NCBI GenBank assembly: GCA_037384425.1
Contig: JARROA010000014.1
Coordinates: 124,001-188,000, forward strand
Direction of reading: 5' to 3'
Length of the DNA stretch: 64,000 bases
Source of the DNA: Thiodiazotropha sp037384425
Lineage (GTDB): Bacteria; Pseudomonadota; Gammaproteobacteria; Chromatiales; Chromatiaceae
Part shown: piece after piece, positions 8,119 through 16,216 of the stretch
How positions within the stretch are numbered: the first letter of the stretch is position 1
Layout: each line of letters opens with the position of its first letter
Notes under the pieces: generated by a model
The model's input: only the letters and a program-made list of their open reading frames with translations
The model's database searches: none
What the model was told of the DNA's origin: nothing
Made by a program: the position numbers and the translations under genes

Positions 8119-9429
8119 TCAGGGATGAACACTGTTGATAACGACGTTCACCGCTTCGCTCTGCCCCGGTACGACCGGTCGTACTTCGCCTTCCAGGTCG
8201 CCACTCTGGGCGGTAGGGCCGCCTGACAGCGAAACCCGGGCGCCCACGACGACCTGTTTGAAACCGGATATCTTCATCTGCGGCATCATGGCCATGGAGT
8301 CGTCGAGACGTATGGTGAGCGGCAGGTCACGCACCTGTTTGCGGGCAGCGGCGAGCGGCATCGGGGGGCCACTGACGGCCTTGGCGTAGATGAACACTAG
8401 GTCGTTGGGACTGGCCTTCTGCGCCATCTCTGGAGCGAGGGAGACGGATACCTCGATACCGGCGGATGCGCCGTTGTCCGGATTGCCGGTGGCGGGTGCG
8501 CTGTTGTTGCCGGGACGGGCCTGGGCGATCTTGGGCAGCTGGCGCTCGCTCGGCGGGAGCCCCAGTTGCTTACGCGCATCGTCGATGGCGTTGTTGACCG
8601 ATTCCAGTTCGTTGCTCTGGGGGGACAGCATGGCCTGCACCTTGACCCAGCGATCGAGTGCCGATTGGTAGTCGCTGCGCTGATAGGCGACGATGCCGGA
8701 CATCCACAGCGCGTTGGGGTTCTCGGGTTCCAGGCTGTAGGCCTTGTCGACCAGGGTTGCCGCCTTGCCGGTGAAATTGTTGCCATTGCTTCCGGCGATG
8801 GCCTCCGCATAGGCGAGCAGCATGCCGACGTTCTCGGCGTCGAGCTGCATGGCGCGATCGAACGCCTCGATGGCCTTGGGATAGTCATTCAATGCGATGT
8901 AGCTGCGGCCGAGCATGACCCAGCCCTGCGGATTGTCGGGTTGCTGCTCGAGTTTTGCCGCCAGCTTCTGCACCAGTTCCTCCAGCGGAGGCATGCCCTC
9001 CATGCCGGCCGTCTGCGCGTGTCCGGTTTGACCGTTGCCGCTCGCGGCAGGTTGCTCGGCCAGGCGCGTGATGATCTCGGGGGAGCCCAGCAACTGGTAG
9101 GCGAACAGGGCGACCAGGGGGACCAGCAGGGCGCTGAGGGCCATCCAGCGGGCACCCTTTTTGGGGGCGGGCAGGGTATCGGAGGAGTCAGCGTTGACGT
9201 CGCTGAGCAGTTCCTTTTCCAGATCTCTCTTGGCCGCTTCGTAGCGCGCCTGATCGAGGATGCCGGCTTCCAGGTCGCTATCGAGTTCCGCCAGCTGCTG
9301 TTTGAAAACACTCAGATTCAGTTCATCGGCGTTGATGCCGGTCTTGTAACGGCCACGCAGCAGCGGTAACACGATAAAAGTCATCGCCAGGACGATCAGC
9401 CCGGCGGTATACATCCAGAATTGTGTCAT
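8119..9429 (-). CDS. ccmI: Cytochrome c biogenesis protein CcmI
   Basis: A 436-residue inner-membrane protein of the apocytochrome chaperone module. Residues 1-25 form a membrane segment, a cytoplasmic loop carrying KQQLAELDSDLEAG follows (typical of CcmI N-termini), a second membrane helix lies near 92-115, and TPR repeats span about 150-300. CcmI binds the C-terminus of apocytochrome c and hands it to CcmF/CcmH. The last ~110 residues form the beta-rich extension often seen in gammaproteobacterial CcmI. It is the last gene of the ccm operon and its start overlaps the ccmH stop by 4 bases. Confidence 0.93.
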   Translation of the reverse strand: MTQFWMYTAGLIVLAMTFIVLPLLRGRYKTGINADELNLSVFKQQLAELDSDLEAGILDQARYEAAKRDLEKELLSDVNADSSDTLPAPKKGARWMALSALLVPLVALFAYQLLGSPEIITRLAEQPAASGNGQTGHAQTAGMEGMPPLEELVQKLAAKLEQQPDNPQGWVMLGRSYIALNDYPKAIEAFDRAMQLDAENVGMLLAYAEAIAGSNGNNFTGKAATLVDKAYSLEPENPNALWMSGIVAYQRSDYQSALDRWVKVQAMLSPQSNELESVNNAIDDARKQLGLPPSERQLPKIAQARPGNNSAPATGNPDNGASAGIEVSVSLAPEMAQKASPNDLVFIYAKAVSGPPMPLAAARKQVRDLPLTIRLDDSMAMMPQMKISGFKQVVVGARVSLSGGPTAQSGDLEGEVRPVVPGQSEAVNVVINSVHP

Positions 9430-9908
9430 TGGTCGGCGTCCTTGGAGTCAGACGTCTGCTTGAGCAGGGTGTCGAGTCGTTGTTGTTCTTCCGCCGAGAG
9501 TTCAGTCTCCCGGGTCTGGCTCTTGCGCCTGAGAATGCGAAACAACACCACGGCGCCAATCATGAAGAGCAGGATGGGGCCGAACCAGATGGGGTAGGTG
9601 GTGGGTTTGACCGGCGGATTGTAGAGCACGAAGTCGCCATAGCGGGCGACCATGAATTTTATGATCTCGTCTTTGCCCTGGCCCGCCTTCATCATTTCGT
9701 AGATCTCGTTGCGCAGATCCACCGCCAGATCGGCATTGGATCCGGCGAGGGATTCGTTCTGGCAGACCAGACAGCGCATCTGCTCGATCACATGGCGAAA
9801 CTCCTCGCTTTTCTTGGGATCTTCGAACGTGTAGTCAGCGAGGGTGGCGCTGAGGAGCGGTTGGGTGAAGAGCAGTAGCAAGAGGACGAAAATGAACCTG
9901 CGCAACAT
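9426..9908 (-). CDS. ccmH: Cytochrome c maturation protein CcmH
   Basis: A 160-residue membrane-anchored thiol oxidoreductase that keeps the apocytochrome CxxCH cysteines reduced. It has a signal sequence, the family motif RCLVCQNESLAGSNADLA at about residues 46-63 containing the active-site CxxC, and a single C-terminal membrane helix (IWFGPILLFMIGAVVLF) followed by a short charged tail rich in E and K/R. The gene lies 2 bases after ccmG and overlaps ccmI. Confidence 0.95.
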   Translation of the reverse strand: MLRRFIFVLLLLLFTQPLLSATLADYTFEDPKKSEEFRHVIEQMRCLVCQNESLAGSNADLAVDLRNEIYEMMKAGQGKDEIIKFMVARYGDFVLYNPPVKPTTYPIWFGPILLFMIGAVVLFRILRRKSQTRETELSAEEQQRLDTLLKQTSDSKDADQ

Positions 9909-9910
9909 AT

Positions 9911-10456
9911 TCAGCCTTTGTTTTTCAGTTGTTCGATGAGGGGCAGGATCTTGTTGTTGAAGAGATCATGAGTGACCGGCCCTGCGTGTTTGAAACGGAT
10001 GATGCCCTGACTGTCGACCAGGAAGGTCTCAGGCGCCCCATAAACGCCAAGATCGATGGCGGTGCGGCCTTTCTTGTCGAAGATATTGACGCTGTAGGGA
10101 TTGCCCAGCTGACGCAGCCAGACCTGGGCCTTGTCCCGCTCGTCCTTCCAGTTGAGGCCGACAATGTCCACCTTGCCGGAACGTGAGAGCTGAACCAGCG
10201 TCTCATGCTCGGCACGACAGGAGATGCACCAGGTGGCCCAGACGTTGAGCAGATAGACATTGCCCAACAGGTCCTTGTTGCTGACCATGGTCTCCGCCTG
10301 CTCCAGGGAGGGAAGGGTGAATTCCGGCACCGACTTACCGATCAGGGGCGAGGGGATGTGCTTGGGGTCATAGTCCCTCTTCAGCCCCCAGGCAAGGAAA
10401 GAGGCGATCAAGGCGAAGATCACCAGCGGAATGGAGTAGCGGAGATAGCGGTTCAT
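9911..10456 (-). CDS. ccmG: Thiol:disulfide interchange protein CcmG/DsbE
   Basis: A membrane-anchored periplasmic thioredoxin-like protein of about 181 residues that reduces disulfides for heme attachment. The N-terminal helix IPLVIFALIASFLAWGL is followed by a thioredoxin fold with the active site WATWCISCRAEH; the cis-proline region GVYGAPETFLVD and the internal GLNWKD are typical of CcmG. The ATG at 10456 is preferred over a GTG four codons upstream (10468) because it gives the usual short basic N-terminus. It lies 13 bases after ccmF. Confidence 0.94.
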   Translation of the reverse strand: MNRYLRYSIPLVIFALIASFLAWGLKRDYDPKHIPSPLIGKSVPEFTLPSLEQAETMVSNKDLLGNVYLLNVWATWCISCRAEHETLVQLSRSGKVDIVGLNWKDERDKAQVWLRQLGNPYSVNIFDKKGRTAIDLGVYGAPETFLVDSQGIIRFKHAGPVTHDLFNNKILPLIEQLKNKG

Positions 10457-10469
10457 ACTGACAGTCACT

Positions 10470-12461
10470 TCATGTGGCGGTGGCGGAATTGTCTCGGGCT
10501 GCGACCGTTTGGCTCGCGCGTACCCGTGCCGTGCGGTAGCGGCGGTCGGTGATGGCCAGGAACCCGCCCAGGGCCATCAGCACACCACCCAGCCAGATCC
10601 AGCGCACATAGGGTTTGTAGTAGAGACGCAGACTCCAGTCGCCGCCACCCAGGGGCTCGCCCAGGGAGACGTAGAGGTCACGCGTAAAGCCCCAGTCGAT
10701 GGCGGCTTCGGTCATGGGACGGGTCTGCACGAAGTAGGTGCGCTTTTCAGGTTCCAGCGTGGCGAGCTGCTCGCCGTCACGGCTGACCTGGAAGCGCCCG
10801 CGATTGGCATTGTAGTTGGGACCGGGGAACTGGCTGACGCCCTCGAACTTGAATTGATAGCCGGCGATCTCGCTGACGTCGCCCGGACTCATGCGCACAT
10901 CGTGTTCGATACCGTAGTTGCTGACCAGGGTGACGCCGACGATGAACACGGCCACACCCAGGTGGGCCAGGATCATGCCGTAATAGCTGCGACCTCCGGT
11001 CTTGAAATCGTTCCAGAAGCCGGCCAGGCCGCGCTTGTGCTTGAGTCGCTCTCTCAGGTTGATCACATGGGAGGTGGCGATCCACATGGCCAGGCCCATG
11101 CCGAGTCCGACCAGCCAGTTGGTGCCCTCGAAGATGGGCAGCGTGCTGACCACGCCGAACACCAGGCTGACGCCGAAGGCCACCCGCAGCTGCTTGGTCA
11201 GGTCCGTGATTTCGGCGTGTTTCCAGCGTGCCAGGGAACCCATGCCCATGAACAGGGCCAGGAACGGGGTGGTGAGCAGGAACATCTTGTTGAACCAGGG
11301 GAAGCCGACCGAGATCTTGCCCAGCTCCAGGGCGTCATAGATCAACGGTGCCAGGGTGCCGAGTAGCACCAGGGCGGCGAAGACCGAGAGCAGCAGGTTG
11401 TTGCCGAGCAGAAAGGTCTCGCGGGAGACCAGGTCGAAACGGCCGCCGCCGGAGATATAGGGGGCACGCCAGGTGTAGAGCAACAGGGAGCCGCCGATCA
11501 CAACCAGCAGAAAGGCGAGAATGAAGATGCCGCGAGCCGGGTCGGAGGCGAACGAGTGGACCGAGGTCAGCACCCCCGAGCGCACCAGGAAGGTGCCGAG
11601 CAGGCTGAGGGAGAAGGCGGAGATCGCCAGCAGTACGGTCCAGCTCTTGAAGGCACCCCGTTTCTCGGTTACCGCCAGCGAGTGGATGAGCGCCGTGCCG
11701 ACCAACCAGGGCATGAAGGAGGCGTTCTCCACCGGATCCCAGAACCACCAGCCGCCCCAACCCAGCTCGTAGTAGGCCCACCAGCTGCCCAATGCGATAC
11801 CGAGGGTAAGGAAGATCCAGGCCACCGTGGTCCAGGGCCGTGACCAGCGGGCCCAGGCGGCGTCGAGACGGCCGCCGAGCAGGGCGGCGATGGCGAAAGC
11901 GAAGGCCACCGAAAAGCCCACATAACCCATGTAGAGCATGGGAGGATGGATCGCCAGCCCCGGGTCCTGCAGCATGGGATTGAGCTCCCGACCCTCCGGC
12001 GGAACCGGGAAGGTACGGTCGAAGGGGTTGGAGGTCAGCAGCATGAAGAGCAGGAAACCGATGCTGATCATGCCCATGACCGAGAGCACGCGGGCCACCA
12101 TGGTCAGCGGCAGATTGCGGCTGAAGACCGAGATGGCGGCGCCCCAGCAGGCGAGCAGGAAGGCCCACAGCAGCAGCGAGCCTTCGTGGGCGCCCCACAC
12201 GGCGGAAATCTTGTAGACGTCGGGCAGCTTGGTGTTGCCGTGCTGGGCCACGTAGATGACCGAGAAGTCGTTGGCCAGAAAGGCGTTGGCCAGTACTACC
12301 AGGGCCAGCCCCAGGAATACCAGTTGTCCGAAGGCCAGGGAACGGGAGAGCGCCATCCAGGAGACGGTCCCGGTATAAGAGCCGATCAGCGGTACCACCG
12401 CCTGGGTCACGGCCAGGCAGAAGGCCAGGATCAGGGCCACATGTCCGAGTTCGGGGATCAT
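10470..12461 (-). CDS. ccmF: Heme lyase subunit CcmF
   Basis: A 663-residue polytopic membrane protein, the core of cytochrome c heme lyase, which transfers heme from CcmE to apocytochrome c. The tryptophan-rich WWD motif (ELGWGGWWFWDPVENASFMP) lies near residues 230-250, about a dozen hydrophobic helices are visible and a large periplasmic loop lies near the C-terminus. Length is normal. It overlaps the ccmE stop by 4 bases and precedes ccmG, giving the standard order. Confidence 0.96.
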   Translation of the reverse strand: MIPELGHVALILAFCLAVTQAVVPLIGSYTGTVSWMALSRSLAFGQLVFLGLALVVLANAFLANDFSVIYVAQHGNTKLPDVYKISAVWGAHEGSLLLWAFLLACWGAAISVFSRNLPLTMVARVLSVMGMISIGFLLFMLLTSNPFDRTFPVPPEGRELNPMLQDPGLAIHPPMLYMGYVGFSVAFAFAIAALLGGRLDAAWARWSRPWTTVAWIFLTLGIALGSWWAYYELGWGGWWFWDPVENASFMPWLVGTALIHSLAVTEKRGAFKSWTVLLAISAFSLSLLGTFLVRSGVLTSVHSFASDPARGIFILAFLLVVIGGSLLLYTWRAPYISGGGRFDLVSRETFLLGNNLLLSVFAALVLLGTLAPLIYDALELGKISVGFPWFNKMFLLTTPFLALFMGMGSLARWKHAEITDLTKQLRVAFGVSLVFGVVSTLPIFEGTNWLVGLGMGLAMWIATSHVINLRERLKHKRGLAGFWNDFKTGGRSYYGMILAHLGVAVFIVGVTLVSNYGIEHDVRMSPGDVSEIAGYQFKFEGVSQFPGPNYNANRGRFQVSRDGEQLATLEPEKRTYFVQTRPMTEAAIDWGFTRDLYVSLGEPLGGGDWSLRLYYKPYVRWIWLGGVLMALGGFLAITDRRYRTARVRASQTVAARDNSATAT

Positions 12462-12922
12462 TGGACACTCACCTTGCGGGCTTCTGCGACACCCTCATCG
12501 TGTGCGGTCTTCAGCGATTCGGCCACTTCGGGCGGCATGTAGTTCTCGTCATGCTTGGCCAGCACCTCGCTGGCGACGAAGATGCCGTCATGATTCAGCT
12601 GCCCCATGGCGACGATACCCTGACCCTCGCGGAACAGGTCGGGCAGGATGCCGGTGTACTCGACGGTGACCGATTTGGCGTTGTCGGTGACGGTGAAGCT
12701 GGTGGTCAGCCCGTCCTCCTTGCGCTTAACGCTGTCGGTGGCCACCAGGCCGCCGATGCGGAAGGGATGGGCGGTGGGTGCCTTGCCCTCCACCACTTCG
12801 CTGGGGGAGAAGAAGAACATCAGGTTCTCGTCGAAGGCATTGAGCGCCAGCCAGGTGGCGACGCCGATGCCGGCGACCATCAGGCCGATGAGAGTGAGTC
12901 GTTTCTTGCGGATTGGATTCAT
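12458..12922 (-). CDS. ccmE: Heme chaperone CcmE
   Basis: A 154-residue periplasmic heme chaperone anchored by an N-terminal helix (about residues 9-27), with an OB-fold beta barrel. The C-terminal motif HDENYMPPEV contains the histidine that binds heme vinyl covalently and the nearby tyrosine that acts as axial ligand. The ATG overlaps the ccmD stop (ATGA), and its own stop overlaps the ccmF start. Confidence 0.95.
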   Translation of the reverse strand: MNPIRKKRLTLIGLMVAGIGVATWLALNAFDENLMFFFSPSEVVEGKAPTAHPFRIGGLVATDSVKRKEDGLTTSFTVTDNAKSVTVEYTGILPDLFREGQGIVAMGQLNHDGIFVASEVLAKHDENYMPPEVAESLKTAHDEGVAEARKVSVQ

Positions 12923-13086
12923 GATTGCTCTTTCCTGGCCCGTCGCAATTTGCGGGCGATTTCTTTTAATACGCGCTTGCGCTGCTGCATCGGAGCGATG
13001 ACGTTGGCGATCAGGATGATCGCCGCCAGCGCAAAGGAGGGCCAGACGTAGACAGCGTAGCCTCCCATGGCGAAAAACTCGCTCAT
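12919..13086 (-). CDS. ccmD: Heme exporter protein CcmD
   Basis: A short gene of 55 codons read directly from the sequence. The product begins MSEFFAMGGYAVYVWPSF, continues with a single membrane helix (ALAAIILIANVIAP) and ends in a very basic tail (QQRKRVLKEIARKLRRAR). That layout, with the GGYAxYVW start, is the classic small CcmD, which helps release holo-CcmE from the CcmABC complex. Start and stop each overlap the neighbours (ccmC stop, ccmE start) by the ATGA arrangement, which supports translation. Confidence 0.93.
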   Translation of the reverse strand: MSEFFAMGGYAVYVWPSFALAAIILIANVIAPMQQRKRVLKEIARKLRRARKEQS

Positions 13087-13826
13087 TTCGCCTCCTGTTC
13101 CACCATGTCCTGCACCCAGCGGGCGTTGCGCTCCCGCTCCACGATTTCCGCGCGTGCGCGCATTAAGACCACAGCACCGTAGTAAAGTTTAAATGAGATG
13201 GCCATGATCAGCAGCGGTATCAGCATGCTCATGTCCATGGAGGGTTTGCCCATTTTGGTGATCGAGGCCGGCTGATGCAGGGTGTTCCACCACTCCACCG
13301 AGTAGTGGATGATCGGGATGTTGACCACGCCCACCAGGGCGAGAATGGAGACCGCCCGCGCCGCCACCCGCTTGTCCTCGATGGCGCTGTGCAGGGCGAT
13401 GATGCCCAGGTAGAGGAACAGCAGCAGCAGTTCCGAGGTCAGCCGGGCGTCCCACACCCACCAGGCGCCCCACATGGGCTTGCCCCAGAGCGAGCCGGTG
13501 GCCAGCGCCAGGAAGGTGAACGAGGCCCCCACAGTGGCGCTGCTGATGACGATCACCTCGGTCATCTTGATGCGCCAGACCAGGCTGATCAGACCCGATA
13601 CCGCCATCACCACGTAGATGAACATGGACATCCAGGCGGCCGGCACATGGATGTACATGATGCGGTAGCTCTCCCCCTGCTGGTAGTCCGGTGGCGCCGC
13701 GAAGCTGTAGTAGAGACCCAGCACCAGGGTGATGAGGAACGTGGCCATGAACCAGGGGATCAGCTTGCCCGCCACGCCATAGAAGTAGCGGGGGGAGCCC
13801 ATTTGGTGAAAGAAACGTACGATCAT
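13083..13826 (-). CDS. ccmC: Heme exporter/handling protein CcmC
   Basis: A 247-residue protein with six membrane helices and the WWD motif (GAWWVWDARLTSELLLLF) near residues 120-137, flanked by conserved histidines. CcmC loads heme onto CcmE. The size, motif and position between ccmB and ccmD all fit. The stop overlaps the ccmD start, and 15 bases separate it from ccmB. Confidence 0.96.
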   Translation of the reverse strand: MIVRFFHQMGSPRYFYGVAGKLIPWFMATFLITLVLGLYYSFAAPPDYQQGESYRIMYIHVPAAWMSMFIYVVMAVSGLISLVWRIKMTEVIVISSATVGASFTFLALATGSLWGKPMWGAWWVWDARLTSELLLLFLYLGIIALHSAIEDKRVAARAVSILALVGVVNIPIIHYSVEWWNTLHQPASITKMGKPSMDMSMLIPLLIMAISFKLYYGAVVLMRARAEIVERERNARWVQDMVEQEAK

Positions 13827-13841
13827 AATGTGTCAAAGGCC

Positions 13842-14525
13842 CTAACTGAGGCTTATTCTCAAGGATGCGGCGGTGGCCAGCGGGGCCAGCACCAGGGAGC
13901 CCACCAGCATGGCGGACAGGATCGAAAGCTGCGCCGTGGTCGGGATCCCGACGATGGCGGTTTTCACCGCATCGGTGGCGAAGATCAGCACCGGTACGTA
14001 GAGCGGCAGTATCAATAAGGAGAGGATAACACCGCCGCGCCGCAATCCCACGGTGAGAGCCACGCCCACGGAACCGATCAGGCTCAACACCGGGGTGCCG
14101 AGCACCAGGGTCAGCATCAGGGTCGGGATGGCGTCGGCGGGAATATTCAGCAACACCGCCAGCAACGGGGCGGCGATGAACAGGGGCAGTCCGGTCACCA
14201 GCCAGTGGGCCAGCACCTTGGCCAGCACCAGCACCGAGACCGGGTGGGCGCTGAGCATGAACTGCTCCAGGGCGCCGTCGTCGTAGTCCGATCGGAACAT
14301 GGCATCGAGCGAGAGCAGGGCGGCCAGCAGGGCGGCGACCCAGATCACCCCGGGGCCCACCGCCTCGATCAGCTTAGGATCGTTACCGATGCCCAGCGGG
14401 AACATGGCGGTCACCAGTACGAAGAAGAGCAGGGGATTGACCAGTTCGGCCCGACGTCGGTAGGCGAGGGTCAGGTCCCGCTTCAGCAGCAGGGTGAAGG
14501 CGCTGGTGAGGGAGAGGGTGCTCAT
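13842..14525 (-). CDS. ccmB: Heme exporter membrane subunit CcmB
   Basis: A 227-residue polytopic ABC permease starting MSTLSLTSAFTLLLKRDL, with six hydrophobic helices and the FRSDYDDGALEQ motif near residue 76 that is typical of CcmB. It pairs with CcmA in the CcmABCD complex. The ATG at 14525 overlaps the ccmA stop by 4 bases; a longer open frame continues upstream of this ATG but is only a shadow of ccmA. Confidence 0.95.
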   Translation of the reverse strand: MSTLSLTSAFTLLLKRDLTLAYRRRAELVNPLLFFVLVTAMFPLGIGNDPKLIEAVGPGVIWVAALLAALLSLDAMFRSDYDDGALEQFMLSAHPVSVLVLAKVLAHWLVTGLPLFIAAPLLAVLLNIPADAIPTLMLTLVLGTPVLSLIGSVGVALTVGLRRGGVILSLLILPLYVPVLIFATDAVKTAIVGIPTTAQLSILSAMLVGSLVLAPLATAASLRISLS

Positions 14526-15247
14526 TGTTCCGACAGGTTGATACGGACCAGTTTGACGCCTTCCTTGAAGCCGACCCGGTGATGAGTAGTCATGGCGGCC
14601 ATGCCGCCGCGTTCCAGATGTCCCTCGAACAGGCGCTCCATCTGTTCGATACCCTTGCGGTCCAGCGAGGTGAAGGGCTCGTCGAGAATCCACAATTTGG
14701 CGTCGGTGACCAGCAGACGGGCGATTGCCAGCCGACGCTGCTGGCCGGCGGAGAGGTTGCGCGTGGGCACATCCTCGAAACCGTAGAGTCCGACCTGCTC
14801 CAGCGCCGCGTCGAGGGTGATGCCGGCACGGGCCTTGCCCAGACCCTGGGCGATGCGCAGATTCTCCATCGGGGTCAGGTCCAGCTTGGAGCCGTCCTTG
14901 TGACCCAGGTAGGCGATATGCTCGCGGAATTCCGGGCCGAGTCGAAAGATATCCTCGCCCTCCCACAGTACCTGGCCCGATTCCGGCAGGCGGATGCCGC
15001 AGATGATGCGCAACAGCGAAGTCTTGCCGCTGCCGTTGCGTCCCTCCAGGACCAGCGCCTCGCCCGGACTGATGGTGAAGCAGAGGTCGTCGAACAATAC
15101 CCGGTCGTCCCGGATGCATTCGAGGGATCTGGCTTCGAAAGTGGCGGTGCTTGCTGCAGCGTTCGAGGTCGTCACGTTTCTCGGAGTCTTGTTCGTTATC
15201 TCGCCCGTAAGGCTGAATGGTCCCTGCTGGGCAGAGTCCGCAACCAT
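14522..15247 (-). CDS. ccmA: Heme exporter ATP-binding subunit CcmA
   Basis: The ABC ATPase of the CcmABCD complex, which releases heme-loaded CcmE. It has Walker A GRNGSGKTS, the ABC signature LSAGQQRRLA, Walker B LWILDEPFTSLD and a switch histidine in TTHH. The 241-residue form from the ATG at 15247 carries about 40 residues before the usual CcmA beginning (LECIRDDRVLF). A GTG at 15175, with a weak purine-rich site before it, would give a more normal N-terminus, so the start is uncertain. First gene of the ccm operon. Confidence 0.93.
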   Translation of the reverse strand: MVADSAQQGPFSLTGEITNKTPRNVTTSNAAASTATFEARSLECIRDDRVLFDDLCFTISPGEALVLEGRNGSGKTSLLRIICGIRLPESGQVLWEGEDIFRLGPEFREHIAYLGHKDGSKLDLTPMENLRIAQGLGKARAGITLDAALEQVGLYGFEDVPTRNLSAGQQRRLAIARLLVTDAKLWILDEPFTSLDRKGIEQMERLFEGHLERGGMAAMTTHHRVGFKEGVKLVRINLSEQ

Positions 15248-15415
15248 ACCCGATCTGAATATGTCGCCTCAACAAAAAAGCGACGGATACGACGACTGGG
15301 TCGCCCGTGGTGTGACAGGAAAATGGTTAAAGTGATCATCTGGCTAAGCGAATGTGTGCGGCAGGTCCGGTTTTGGCCGGCGGCATCTCCGATTCCGCTG
15401 GATCTAGCGCATCAA

Positions 15416-15433
15416 GATTAAGAAATCTTAATC
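15416..15433. promoter_or_regulatory. Inverted repeat upstream of the ccm operon
   Basis: GATTAAGA-AA-TCTTAATC: 8-bp perfect arms around 2 bases in an AT-rich stretch about 170 bases upstream of the ccmA start. It lies in the 650-base gap 15248-15897, which otherwise holds only a possible small gene at 15601-15741. The form suits a dimeric regulator, but which one is unknown. Confidence 0.4.
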
Positions 15434-15600
15434 AATAACAACAAGCAAAGGTGGACAGTTGATAGTTTACTTCGGTTTGTGAACCAACAAGAGTGAGCAG
15501 CTTGTTGCAAATTTGGCGTACAGCTATGACTCAGCTGAGTCTCGGACGTGATTGCTTTCAGGGAAGGGCAAGTGGGGGCGGGGGAAAAGAGGGAAACGAA

Positions 15601-15741
15601 TCAGGTGGCCTGTGGCTCTCTGATGATGACCTCTTTTTTACTCTCGAAACTCTGAAGGTTCGGGGTTCTGTCTGCGATACTGGCGGTCTGCCAAATGAGG
15701 GTTACACAGAATGCAACGGCCAACACAAACATATATTTCAC
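15601..15741 (-). CDS. Possible small membrane or secreted protein (46 aa)
   Basis: A GTG-started frame of 46 codons, preceded about 9 bases upstream by a G-run (GGGGGG) that could serve as ribosome site. The product has a hydrophobic N-terminus (KYMFVLAVAFCVTLIWQTA), either a signal peptide or a membrane anchor, followed by about 25 polar residues ending in REPQAT. There is no family match I can name. It is convincing only because of the hydrophobic start and the ribosome site. It sits between ccmA and the Rieske gene. Confidence 0.35.
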   Translation of the reverse strand: MKYMFVLAVAFCVTLIWQTASIADRTPNLQSFESKKEVIIREPQAT

Positions 15742-15897
15742 CGTATAGTCCCCCCGGACTGTGCATTTGGTGGTTGATGTGTAGCCTACAAGCTACTTCT
15801 TATTGACGGCAAAATATATCGGAAAAGGTTGTCAGCTTCCAGTGTAGGAATTGTCTGATCCTTTGATCTGGGTCACCAAAAGTGTCGGTTGCCACGG

Positions 15898-16212
15898 CTA
15901 CTTAGGTTGGAATAGGACTTTTTTTCCTTTTACTTTAACGGCAGAGGTACCGATCGGGTCGGTGGCGGGCTCTTCCAGCGGCTCACCGGTCTTGAGACTG
16001 AAGCGGCTTCCGTGAAGTGAACATTTGATGTTTTCGCCCTGAATGCAGCCGAGATAGAGGGAGACCTCTTCGTGGCTGCACTGGTCGTCGACGGCATAAT
16101 AGTGGCCATTACCGTTGGCCAGCAGATAGCGATGACCTTCATGCTCGATCCGTTTCATGCTGCCGAGTGGAAGCTCGTCGAGGGTGGCGGCTTCGATCCA
16201 TTGCCCGCTCAT
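15898..16212 (-). CDS. Rieske [2Fe-2S] ferredoxin-like protein
   Basis: A 104-residue soluble protein with the two Rieske cluster motifs, CSH at about residue 45 and CSLHG about 20 residues later (C-x-H...C-x-x-H). The size and lack of other domains fit the small NirD/BphF-type Rieske proteins that carry electrons to a partner enzyme. The partner is not obvious here. It lies 4 bases after the TrpD-like gene and is likely cotranscribed with it. Confidence 0.88.
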   Translation of the reverse strand: MSGQWIEAATLDELPLGSMKRIEHEGHRYLLANGNGHYYAVDDQCSHEEVSLYLGCIQGENIKCSLHGSRFSLKTGEPLEEPATDPIGTSAVKVKGKKVLFQPK

Positions 16213-16216
16213 CTGG

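Noticed and set aside
13842..15275. A 477-codon open frame covering ccmB and part of ccmA
   Set aside because: Only its last 227 codons are ccmB; the upstream part is ccmA read in the wrong frame.
15493..15777. A 94-codon plus-strand frame in the gap after ccmA
   Set aside because: No domain or ribosome site; the opposite strand holds a better, shorter candidate.
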